The notes beneath the pieces were generated by a model, which searched no databases, was not told the origin of the DNA, and saw nothing but the letters and a program-made list of their open reading frames with translations. A stretch of DNA of 64,000 nt from Whitmania pigra (taxonomy: Eukaryota > Annelida > Clitellata > Hirudinida > Haemopidae). This document shows positions 24,377-37,259 of this stretch, piece by piece; position 1 is the stretch's first letter; every line of letters begins with the position of its first letter. The DNA lies in the NCBI GenBank assembly GCA_021613335.1, contig JAJTWR010000182.1:2097501-2161500 (forward strand), given 5' to 3'. A program made the translations under genes and the position numbers.

Positions 24377-24640
24377 GGCAACTCGTCATAACAGCCCGGC
24401 GATAAAATAGCCCAAGACAAAGTAGCCCCGTCAAAACACCCCCGTCAAAATAGCGGTAGAATTGGTTCTTTGTGGATTTGTTACATGTCCACATGACGTG
24501 ATGATAAGGTGAGGATAATTTATATTAAATACCAACTTGAAAAGTCCGCGTAAAGTGAGGAAGTAAACGCAATCCTAATAATATTTTAGACGATAAATCT
24601 TCAAACCACTAATTTCGAATTAAATTTGGAAACAGGTATC
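24377..24640. mobile_element. Rearranged fragment of the foldback family
   Basis: 24377-24453 repeats the outer arm of the 21.6-kb element (CGTCATAACAGCCCGGCGA, then further GTCAAAATAGC units). About 24599-24630 (CCACTAATTTCGAATTAAAT) is the inverted form of the loop-border sequence at 21927-21950. No second arm is present, so this is a one-ended, internally rearranged copy. Confidence 0.65.
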
Positions 24641-24648
24641 GGTTAATG

Positions 24649-24715
24649 CAGTGGTTCTCAACCCCCGGTCCGTGAATCAAATGGTACCGGGCCGCCCAAG
24701 GAACAATAAATTATT
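24649..24715 (+). mobile_element. Left end of a second hAT-type element
   Basis: CAGTGGTTCTCAACCCCCGG followed by a GGTACCGGGCCGC-type segment is the terminal sequence familiar from hAT elements in many animals. I found no partner right end and no coding remnant, so only this end can be supported. Confidence 0.45.
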
Positions 24716-25590
24716 TCCATTTCATTAAAAAAATTAAAAATTTTTTTTTAATTTAAAATAATTTGTAATAAATTAATTAAGCGATTACAGTAAAATAATA
24801 TAATTAATTTAATCACTTTAAATTACATTTAAATTACATTTATTTGTTTGCGTAACTGCGTCATTTTAAAGGAGGCGTGTGTAAAAATGATCTAAGCAAA
24901 ATTTAAATTAAATTAAAAAAATCAATTTACCATTTTTGGCAAAACATCTTTTTTTAATACTTCATAATAAAATCACCCTCTAAAGGGCTACAGAAAAAAT
25001 CCAAAACGTAAAAAACATTTTTGTAACTCCACATAATTGCTGCATCAATTGTTAATGTATTTTAGGAAAAGGTGTTTCTGTAAATTCTTATAAGGTAATG
25101 ATTATTATTGTCATCACATATTGCTGAAAAATATTCTACTAATTATGATACTCAATTAAACATTTTTTTTAAATTTAAATGCGAATTTTAATGGCTTTAA
25201 GACATAAATTTATTACCATTAAAGATTTATGTTAGCATCGCAAATGTCTTGCAGTGTTAAGTGTGGAACATTGCAATCGTTATTAAAAACTTCACTAACA
25301 AGTATTGCTTTACAATTCAGTAGTAGTTATAATTCATACTGCCGATTAATAACAATGTATAACTTATTTAATGTAATAGGCTGTACTGGCTATATATCAT
25401 GTTCTAAGTAACTGTTCACATTAATTCACTTCCCTAATCTTTTCTTTTGCACATTCTGAAAACATTACAGTCTTGACAGATCAAAATACTTGGCCAAATC
25501 ATTCATTCTCAATAACACGTCTTAACTTAAAATTCTTTGCAATGTAAGTTGTTCTTGGAGGTTAAAGACCGTTACCTAACGCTTGAACTT

Positions 25591-25663
25591 TTAGGACTGT
25601 GATCCCATAATGGGGTTCGATTCCGAGTTAATAACGACAACAACAGGATTCTGTTTCAATCAA
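25591..25663 (+). repeat. Short interspersed repeat, member 4, with B-box-like word
   Basis: TTAGGACTGTGATCCCATAA then TGGGGTTCGATTCCGAGTTA. The B box GGTTCGATTCC is intact; no matching A box was found upstream. Confidence 0.5.
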
Positions 25664-25699
25664 AAGGTATAAATATCGATGTTAAACTTTTTGATGTAA

Positions 25700-27400
25700 C
25701 TTGAGCAAAGAACAAAAACATTCTTGTGTTAATAATAATAACTATTAGTTATAAAGAGCTGTGTCAGTAAATAATTACATTAATAATTAATGTAAATAAT
25801 TAAGCATAATGTTTTCAATTCATAAAATAAAGTTTCAAATCGATTTGTTGGAAGATGTCCAAAAATTTACTCAGATTTTGGCGAGATTATTGGACCGCAG
25901 GTATTGAGCCTAATTTCAATACGCCAATACAATCTTAGAAATAGCGTTTTTTGTATAAGGTAATAATATTATTACTTACTAACCATTTTAATCCCATTCC
26001 ACAAAAAGTATGAATCGGTTTTAGTATTATTTAATCATCTGATCCGAGCATTATTATTATTATAATAATTATATTAATTATATTAATTTATATTACCATC
26101 AACTATTTTTATAATGCTTCGATTACAATAATATCATAACTAACCATTTTAATTAAAAAGTATAATAACATAGGAGCAGTAATTATAAACCAACTTTTCC
26201 GCCATCTTGCTTTGATCTGGGCAACCAATTGATTTTCAAAAGGGAGATTTTTTGGAAAATTAAAAAAAAATCAAGATGAATTGAGGTTTCCAAGATTATT
26301 AACTATTAAGTCAATTATTAACTATTATAAAATATTATTATTATTGACAATAATAAAATAAAATAAATATTAATTTGCAATTAATGATCTCATTTAAGTT
26401 TTGTAAATCAGTATCCAATTCTAGAGTTCACCGTTAAATGATATTATCAATAATAAATAAAACTAATTAAATATTATTAAAATATAATTAAAAATTAATT
26501 TACAATTAATGAGCCCATTTTGCCTGTTCTGAGTATTTTCCGTTTTCAACTTATTATCCTCCAATGGGACCCAGAAAGCTTTTATTATCACTTTAATTAA
26601 TTAGCACAGAAGCATACATTGCCTTTCATAATCTCAACAAATCTTGAGCAATGGTGTTTCACTCGAATAATGTCGATGATTAATAATATTTAGTGTTGTG
26701 CTGTATTTATTAATACAAATAAATAATTTTCTGATAAATACAATTAATTGTTTTTAATATATATTTAATATATATATATACAAAATATAATTACTTTGTT
26801 TTATTCCAATGAAATGTTACTGAGCATGTCATTCGTTGCATTAACGCGAATGCGTTTATTATTAATTTTAATAAAAACTTACAAAGCCATCGACATAGTA
26901 ACCGCATCAATATTTAACACTATTATTATTATTATTATGAGAGAATCACAAGCTTTTACTTAGTCAGCATGTATGATTTGTAAGTACATTTGAAAATAGA
27001 TATGGATTTAGAGGAAGCAATGGTGACAGGAATCGAAGAACTATTAACTTAGCAAAGGTGTTTTGTAGGAAAAGTGCTTACAATATAATGGAATGAAGTT
27101 GTCATTGAGATTATTGTTATTGTTTTTACTGGATAAATTAATAATGTTAACAACTACAACAACAAATAATAACTTTAATAATAAAGGCAACAACACATTA
27201 GCTATCTGCATTAGACGGACGGACAAATTTTGGTGTCCGACTGCCGACGCAAAGCAACGAGTCAAATAGACGATCAGATGCCTAATCTGCATATGCAATG
27301 AAAGCTGATATTACTTCATCGTAATGGAAATTCAAAAATTTAACAAATAGAGTAATACCATTAAAATAATCTTCTCTAATCAATAATTTTGTGCTCCCAT
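25700..27400. other. AT-rich mosaic without a gene
   Basis: Further diverged mosaic segments (motif copies at 26653 and 27057) and a short TATATATA run near 26770. No gene seen. Confidence 0.5.
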
Positions 27401-27429
27401 TTAAACAAAGGTGTTGCCATAAACTTGAT

Positions 27430-27690
27430 ATCGTTTTCAATATTTAAAATATATTAGAACTTAATGCAAATACACAAACTTATTCAACTCGTTTAGATAT
27501 TTAACAACATAAATACAAAATAACCAATAAATAAATCAATGAAATTGATATCGAAAACTCGTTATAAATTTCAATATTTAAAATTAACTACAACTTAATG
27601 CAAATATACAAACTTATTCAAATCGTTTAGGTATTTAACAAAATAAATACAAAATAACCAATAAATAAGTCAATGAAATTGAATCTTTAC
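27430..27690 (+). repeat. Two tandem copies, period about 134 bp
   Basis: CAATATTTAAAAT occurs at 27438 and 27572 and the following ACTTAATGCAAATA...CAAAATAACCAATAAATAA is shared. Confidence 0.88.
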
Positions 27691-28835
27691 TTCAACAATT
27701 CATAGAAAGATATTAAAATCATAACAACATCTTAATGATATGGTCATATGATATGGTAAAATTGTCTAATTATTCGTAATTAATTAATATTAATAAATAT
27801 ATAAATTAAATATATTAATTGTTTAGTAATAAAGTTACTACACTAAAAAATCTACTCTTGTATTCGCCAACGATTTGTTGGAACTCGTCCAAAAATTTGT
27901 AAATTATCCTGAGTGAAGAAAAGTGAAAGGGGACTATCGAAAATCAATATGGCAGCATAATCTGAGCAAAGGTGTTTTTTGTATTTTGTAACATTATTGA
28001 TTTAATTAAATATTAACATCGGTTATTTTATATAGTAAAAATTAACCAAACATGTAGTAAAAATAACGTTTTAAAATAATTCTAAATATTACGGACAAAA
28101 GTTGACGAAAGAGAGTTGAGCCTGTAGATTCCTAGGATGTAATTTCTCCAAAAAATAAAAGCTCAAAAAAAGTTAAACAACTATTTTAGTTTCCTTGGAG
28201 TCTAACAACAGCGAAGGCAAAAATTCAATCCAGGAATTTCCACTGACGTTGTTGTTGTTGTTAAAAATTACGATAATTCCAAACATCAGATATATTGAAA
28301 TATTTGACAATTTGTTTATCTTAACCTAGACAGACTAAGATGTTTCCATGAGCAATAATCAATAATAATAATAACTCTATTATATCTAGTATATAGTGAT
28401 GCGACATATATCCAACATCATCCAAAATATCTGATATTTGTCCAATTCGCCCAATGAAGTTGGAAGATGTCCAAAAAGTTACTCAAACTTCACAGGTGTA
28501 TTTGTGTTTAGATATCTTAATATATTAAGTTATGTCGCGTTTTTATAACAAATATCTAAAAAAAAAGAATTGATTACACTAGATTTCTTAATTACAATTT
28601 CAAGAAATATTTCAACGTAATTGCTTTACTTTATTGCAACTCTCTTGTGTAGTTTAAAAATTTGGCTCATCTGAATAATAATTATTCAATTTCAATTTTA
28701 TATTGAATTTAGTTTAAACTTAAGAATTCTATTTCAAATGTTTTCCGATAATTGTCACTATTAACATTTAGTTATCGTTTTATTTCAGTTAAAGATTATA
28801 ATAAAAAAGGATTGCAAGATATTTTTATGCGTCAT

Positions 28836-28878
28836 CCAGGCATAATTATTTTATGATATCTTACGTAATTATGCCTGG
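28836..28878. repeat. 13-bp stem-loop
   Basis: CCAGGCATAATTA (28836-28848) is followed after 17 nt by its exact complement TAATTATGCCTGG (28866-28878). Confidence 0.85.
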
Positions 28879-29399
28879 CGCTATAATTGATATGCAAAAA
28901 ACGCTCAACGAAATTTATTAGTATTATTATTATTCAGATTTTATTATTGCCAATTATTAATTATGTCGATATTTATTTATTAAAAAACTTATATATTTGC
29001 AATATTGCAATAATAATCACGGCAACATCTGACTTCGCTCCAGTTACTATCAGTGAACCACAGGGCACAAGAACCCATCGTTGGGCATCCTTTATAAAAT
29101 TTAAACGATAAAACCTTTAATGGTTTACTAAAAAAAATGCAGATATGCGTTTATTACAAGCAATTTTTAACTTGCAATTTGATCTTCCACTGTTAACTTA
29201 GCAAAGGTGTTTTTAGGGAAAATAAGTTACTATGCTATGGCATGAGGCCGTTATCTAAAATATTGTTATTATTGTTATTGGAGAATTGTTAATATTAATA
29301 ATAATTAAATAATAAATAGTAATACTAACAATAAAGACAATAAATGTTCCTAGCTTCAAATTCAATGAAAGCTGACATTGCACAACCCGTTTCGTTTAA

Positions 29400-31820
<2,421 letters not shown>

Positions 31821-33269
31821 TACTACCGTATTTTCACCCATATTACACGCGTGTTATGTTCGATTTTACTTACCACGCACCCCCCTATGCGTGCTATAAT
31901 CGTATGCGTGTTATGCTAGATTAAATTTACATGAATTTGATTTCCGGCCAACAAAAAATTAAAACATTTAAATGATGGCACAGATTGTTGATTGTTTTTG
32001 TAAAAGCTTTAGACTATATTTTTAATTTTAAGTAGTTTATAATTGATTGGGCGTTAATGCATTGCATAAAGAACTTTCGATATATGCTTACAGAAGCAGG
32101 TGACAAAACATTCACGCTAATCATTGCATTGTCCAGCTCTCGAATTTATGACGTCAACTTGAATTTAACATAAATTAATTGATTGAAACTATAGGAAATT
32201 TGTAGGGTGTTGTACTATTTTATGAATTTTCATCATAATTTTTCAACTCTTTGTTACTCATAATTATAATTGGAGCTAATGCTTTCATATTGTGTGACAA
32301 TGTTTTGTTCAGCACTGGTGGTTCAGACAGCTTTGGCTGGTGCTGTTTAATATTTTAATAGTCAAACATCACATTCATGGACTTATTGTAGCAAATGTCT
32401 TCAATCTCTTAATGGTCTTGCTGGAAGTCTTAGCCCATTCTCTTGGAACTCATTATGAAGATTCAAATTGGTAATTGTAATGAGTTACCACCGCTGCTTT
32501 GGCTTTTTCTGGTGATGAGTCACTTGATTTTCTACATTGCTATAACAGAAAATCATAAAACCCATTGGATGGTATAAATTATAAGCAGCTTTTGGCCACA
32601 CTTTTATGTTATAGTTGATGCACTGTTTGAACCTCAACAATGTCATATCTTCAACAAAAATGTCTCTTAAGATTTGTACATTTAAAATATGTGATTTCCA
32701 TATTTAGGGACACAGGGACTTGTTAAGCGGACTCTTTGCAGCGGTTAACGATGTCGTTACCGTCCTTTGAAGTTTTACTTCACTTTTGTCTTACAAATTA
32801 TTATGCGTAAACAATATGCATTCCAAGGCAGGAAGTTAATGCAAATCTTAAGATAAAAATAGATTCGAGGAAGAATTGAAGAGAGAACGCAATATCGAAG
32901 CGACTCGTGACCAATTTTGGTCAATTGCAGCGAGCTCATGAATCGTTAACCATTCCTTTGAAGTTTTTAAACAATTTATTAACAGACATTCAAAAAATCA
33001 ATCATAAGACCAATAATTATTCCTCATCATCAGCTAAGCCTTCAAATCCGTCAAAAGTCGAACAGTCTTCATATTCATTTTCGGCTCTTGCCGGATCGCA
33101 GGCTAGTTCAAAGTCCGGGTGGTCACCCTACTCCTTTCCTGAAGACTTAATGCCAACATTTCTAAAGCCACTCAGAATCAAATCAGGAGACACTTTGTCC
33201 CATGCTCGTGCAACCCACGTGCATACCTCGGAATACAAGGCCTTCCTGTCTCGTCCAGACGGTGTGTGA

Positions 33270-33790
33270 GTGTATGTGCCATTCTGCATCCATTCCTCCC
33301 TCTCAGATATGTCAATTTCTCAACGATTTGTAGTTGCAGTTTGGATGATAGACCACCCGGGATGATTGCAATGTGACATCCGCTTAAGTTGAGCATCTTC
33401 TTAACTGACTCCTCTTTATGAGCAGTTATTGCATTCATGATCAACCGCGAGCTCTTTGAAAAGAATCCCCTCTTTTGAGAACATTTCTGAATCTAGAGCT
33501 TCATGCTGAAAATTTTGCTTGTTGTTATTGCCACAGTTTTGGCGCCAGATGCTTTCACTAGTGGGTATGTCAAAAGCTATCTCTTCCTTTGTTCCAGGAC
33601 CCATAGCTTTAGATCAGACTCTAACTTTGGCCATTTCGCATTTTGGCCAAGGCATGCACGTTTTCTCAGGTTCAGTTTCTCAAGCAATCATTCCTTCTTT
33701 CTCCATTCACGAACCGACACTTCATTAACGTTGAACTCCCGAGCAGCTGCTCTGTTACCTTTGTCTTTTGCTCTAGAAATGACTTGAAGA
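33270..33790 (-). pseudogene. Broken pogo/Tigger transposase
   Basis: From 33790 downward on the minus strand the translation gives a CENP-B/pogo N-terminal helix-turn-helix (DKGNRAAAREFNVNEVSVREW), a stop, then CLGQNAKWPKLESDLKLWVL and another stop. It resumes near 33445 with HKEESVKKML and IIPGGLSSKLQ, which correspond to the end of the DDE domain (VIPGGLTSQLQ in Tigger proteins). The central DDE region between is deleted and several stops are present, so it cannot be active. Confidence 0.75.
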
Positions 33791-33852
33791 TTGTGGGCAA
33801 CAGTGTACGAGTTACGTTTATCAGCCACTTTCTTAACGACATCGATATTTCA

Positions 33853-33905
33853 ATCTATTTATTTATTTATTTGATTATAGTCCGTTGCATGACTAAGATG
33901 ATTTT
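33853..33905 (-). repeat. LINE 3' tail with (AAAT)n, copy 1
   Basis: TTTATTTATTTATTTGATTA followed by TAGTCCGTTGCATGACTAAG; on the minus strand this is a unique stretch ending in tandem AAAT units. The same sequence occurs at 23737-23800. Confidence 0.6.
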
Positions 33906-34444
33906 GACTTATATTTCAATCAAGAGCACTTCTATCTATATATCACTGTATTTACCACTTCAAGCATCGGCCGCTCAGCCAATGGAAGATTTTTTTACAA
34001 CTTTTATATTTGATTGTTTTATATATTAGAAACTGCTTCAATTTAATATTTTAATATATATAATTTTAATTTAAATGTTAAATTATTTTAGCCAAAAGTA
34101 AAAAATGCGTCTATTGGTGCGTGTTATAATCGTTTGCGTGTTTTATAAGTGATTTTTTACATAAATTGGAAAAATTGCGTGTTATATTCGTCCGCGTGTT
34201 AAATTCGTCTGCGTGTTTATTTCGTGAAAATACGGTAATATTAATAGTAATAGTAATAATAACTCAACAAACAATTTATTTTAATGAATAAAATATTACG
34301 CTTAGAATAATAAAATCATTACTGATTTAATTAGCAATTAAGGCTGATTAATTCTCTGACAAGGACTGCCATTAATAGGGCTCATTATGACGTCACAATT
34401 TCCAAGGCACTGCATCATTGGTCATGCTATGGCGTCAAGTGTAA

Positions 34445-34660
34445 GCTATCATCATCGTCGTAGTCATCGCCATCGTCACCATCATCATCACCACCAACAT
34501 AATCCACATATTCATCACCATCATCACCACCTTCAACATCACTATCATCACAATCATCGTCGTCGTCATCATTATCATCATCATCATCATCATCGTTATG
34601 ATTCTAGTCGTCGTCGTCCTTATCGTCGATATCATCAACATCGCATCATCATCATCACTA
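34445..34660. repeat. (CAT/CGT)n imperfect trinucleotide array
   Basis: CATCGTCGTCATCATCACCA-type units. Open frames give polyHis. Confidence 0.85.
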
Positions 34661-34751
34661 TTTCTTAGTCTTTGTAGCACCGCTATAGTCATCAAATCTG
34701 TCTATTCATCACATCAACTAATATCATCACTGTCGTAGTCAGATAATACAT

Positions 34752-34898
34752 TATGACGATGTTGACGATGACGATGATGATGTTGATGATGACGATGATA
34801 ATGATGTTGATGATGACGATGATGATGATGTTGATGATGACGATGATGATGATGTTGATGATGACGCTGATGAGGTTGATGATGACGATGACGATGTT
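34752..34898. repeat. (GATGATGACGATGATGATGTT)n higher-order array
   Basis: GAT units with GTT and GAC placed at intervals of about 24-30 bp, so a longer unit is tandemly repeated. Confidence 0.8.
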
Positions 34899-35068
34899 TT
34901 TTTGAATGTTCGGTGGATGTTGTGTGCCAATTACGCGGATGTGACTTGTCAATTAGAGATCCAACATCCACGCAATAATCCTCTCTACATGCATACCATC
35001 AACAGGAAAGTAATGACGACGACGACAACAACAACAACAACAACTTCAACAACAACAATAATAACAAC

Positions 35069-35230
35069 AGATGGATGGATGGATGGATGGATGGATGGAT
35101 GGATGGATGGATGGATGCATGGATGGATGGATGGATGGATGGATGGATGGATGGATGGATGGATGGATGGATGGATGGATGGATGGATGGATGGATGGAT
35201 GGATGGATGGATGGATGGATGGATGGATGC
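35069..35230. repeat. (GGAT)n tetranucleotide array
   Basis: About 40 near-perfect GGAT units, with one GCAT at about 35116. Confidence 0.97.
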
Positions 35231-35389
35231 AATGGCGAATGACTTAACCTGGAAAGTCATAAATTCTTCAAACTATGCAGAATCTTTTCCTTGAGGTCAT
35301 TATTGAATGAATTATGCACGGTGCTTCTTCAGCGTGTAATTTGATGGTCGACAGATGTTGCACCGCATATGAGGAGAATACTCACTCTT

Positions 35390-35625
35390 CAACCACCCCA
35401 CACCGATTCACCCATCCATTCATTAATTCTTCCATCCACTCACTCATTCACCTGTCCGTCCATCCACTCGACCATTCATTCTTCAATTCACTCACTCATT
35501 CTCCTCCACCCCAACCGTCCTCTTGACCATTCATTCTTCCATCCATCCACTTATTCATCCATTCATTCTTTCATCCATCCACTTATCCATCCATACATCC
35601 TTCAATCCATCCTTCCACACATCCA
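35390..35625. repeat. Degenerate (CATC/CATT)n array
   Basis: Units such as CATTCATTC, CATCCACTC and CATCCATAC show heavy divergence, so this is older than the 35.07-kb array. Confidence 0.8.
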
Positions 35626-36119
35626 GTGACAGGAAGCAGCACGACAAGACATCAGACAGCAGTGTGCGTGCTTGGACGAATGCGTGGAAAGATTGCAAAG
35701 GTTCCAATCTCAACCGGGTTTATGGCAACTTCAGATTCAACCTGCGAACAATTCGGAATTCCTCACCTCTAGAGGGCAGCGAGCGGGTGATTATGATAAC
35801 AATGTCGATGTCGATGGCGATGATGATGATGATGACGATGACGATGATGATGATGATGATGATCTTGTGGAAATTAAATTCCTGGTTATGCTTCCGTATT
35901 CGCAAGATGTTCACGTTTTGATTTTGTACTTTCTGCATTTAATTCACTAATTTTTTGACATTTGTTCTTATTCTCATTCATAAATGCAGCACTCTCGGTG
36001 CATTCATTCGTCACCTTCGCCGCTTAATTCATGAATTCCATTTTCCCATTCATTCTCCATCTCACTCAGTCTGTTTCCTTTTTCAATTGGCCTCAGTTCC
36101 CGTTTTATGTGCCCATTCA

Positions 36120-36260
36120 CCATACTTCTCATCCATTTATTCATTCATTCATTTACTCATTTATCCACCTGCCCCTCCATTCATTCATCCATTCATTCAT
36201 CCATCCATTCATCCCATCATGCATTATTCATGGGAGAGTGATTCACTCCATTCATCCTTT
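36120..36260. repeat. Degenerate (CATT)n array
   Basis: Many CATTCATCCATTC units. No gene. Confidence 0.75.
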
Positions 36261-36399
36261 TTAGAATTTTATGATCACATTATTAAAGTTTAAAAAGATA
36301 ATAAATTTAAACAATTCAAAAGAGATTTCGAAAAAATTCTGTCGACCACTCTCTGAACTGCAAAGTAAGAAGAGGGATGTCTTCGTAAAAAAAAATATG

Positions 36400-36720
36400 T
36401 CCATGGACTCTTCCATCCATTCGTTCATCTGTCATTCCTTCTGTCCATGCATCCATCCATCTTGTAAGCATTCATTTAATTCAATCCTTTCTTCCGACCT
36501 CTTGAAAGACCAATCGGAGTACTTCGGTCACATCTTATTCATTCCTGGCTTCACCATAAACTTTCGTCTCACTCAGTCATTCATTCATTCAGTCATCCAG
36601 TCATTCATTCAGTCAGTCATTCATTCATTCAGTCAGTCATTCATTCAGTCATCCATTCATTCAGTCACCCACTCATTCTTTCATTCATTCACTCAGTCAG
36701 TCACTCATTAATTAGTCTTA
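36400..36720. repeat. Degenerate (CATC) and (AGTCATTC)n arrays
   Basis: From about 36575 the pattern becomes TCATTCATTCAGTCA with a recurring AGTC unit. Confidence 0.75.
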
Positions 36721-37054
36721 TATAATCAATTCAAGCAAATCCCGATGTCAATCAATACTTCTAGCAATGGCCTCCATGCATTGTCCACGTATAGATTCAA
36801 ACATTAATGCACAATTCACTCCAGCATGCCCAGACGAAAATGAAGACCTCAGTATGGAGCATTGTGCACGTGTGCAAGCGTGCACAACTTTCTCTTTAAT
36901 ACGGCCTCCCTAAATTCCTCCGCTAAACTGGCTCGGATTAGCGTAGATTACCGTCGCTGAGGAAGAGCTGCTCTCTGCCCGGTCAGTCCCTCTGTCCTTC
37001 TATGTACCCTCTTCTGTATGTCTGAGTTCTCTCCGGTATTCCTTTGCATGGTTT

Positions 37055-37250
37055 GGTTGATGTTTGGATGATGGAGTGATGGGTGGATTGATGCATGAAA
37101 GATTAGGTAGATGAATGATGAGTGGATGGATGGATTGATGAGTGGATGGATGGATTGATGAGTGGATGGATTGATGGGTGGATGAATGAATGGAAGGACG
37201 GACGAACGGATGGATGGATGGATGGATGGATGGATGGATGGATGAGTGTG
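37055..37250. repeat. (GGAT)n with longer period
   Basis: GAGTGGATGGATGGATTGAT recurs with a period of about 24 bp near 37120-37175, followed by plain GGAT units at 37207-37243. Confidence 0.85.
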
Positions 37251-37259
37251 TGAGTGAGT

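Larger units (their letters stand above)
31826..34235 (-). mobile_element. Pogo/Tigger-like DNA transposon, 2.4 kb
   Basis: The left end CCGTATTTTCAC (31826) and right end GTGAAAATACGG (to 34235) are inverted repeats, each flanked by TA as required by Tc1/mariner-pogo transposons. Subterminal regions at both ends repeat ACACGCG/CGTGTTATATTCG-type units several times. The interior has transposase remnants on the minus strand. A short A/T-rich LINE 3' tail (33853-33905) has inserted near its right end. Confidence 0.82.

Noticed and set aside
34902..35294. Met-Asp-Gly-Trp repeat frame
   Set aside because: Entirely from (GGAT)n.
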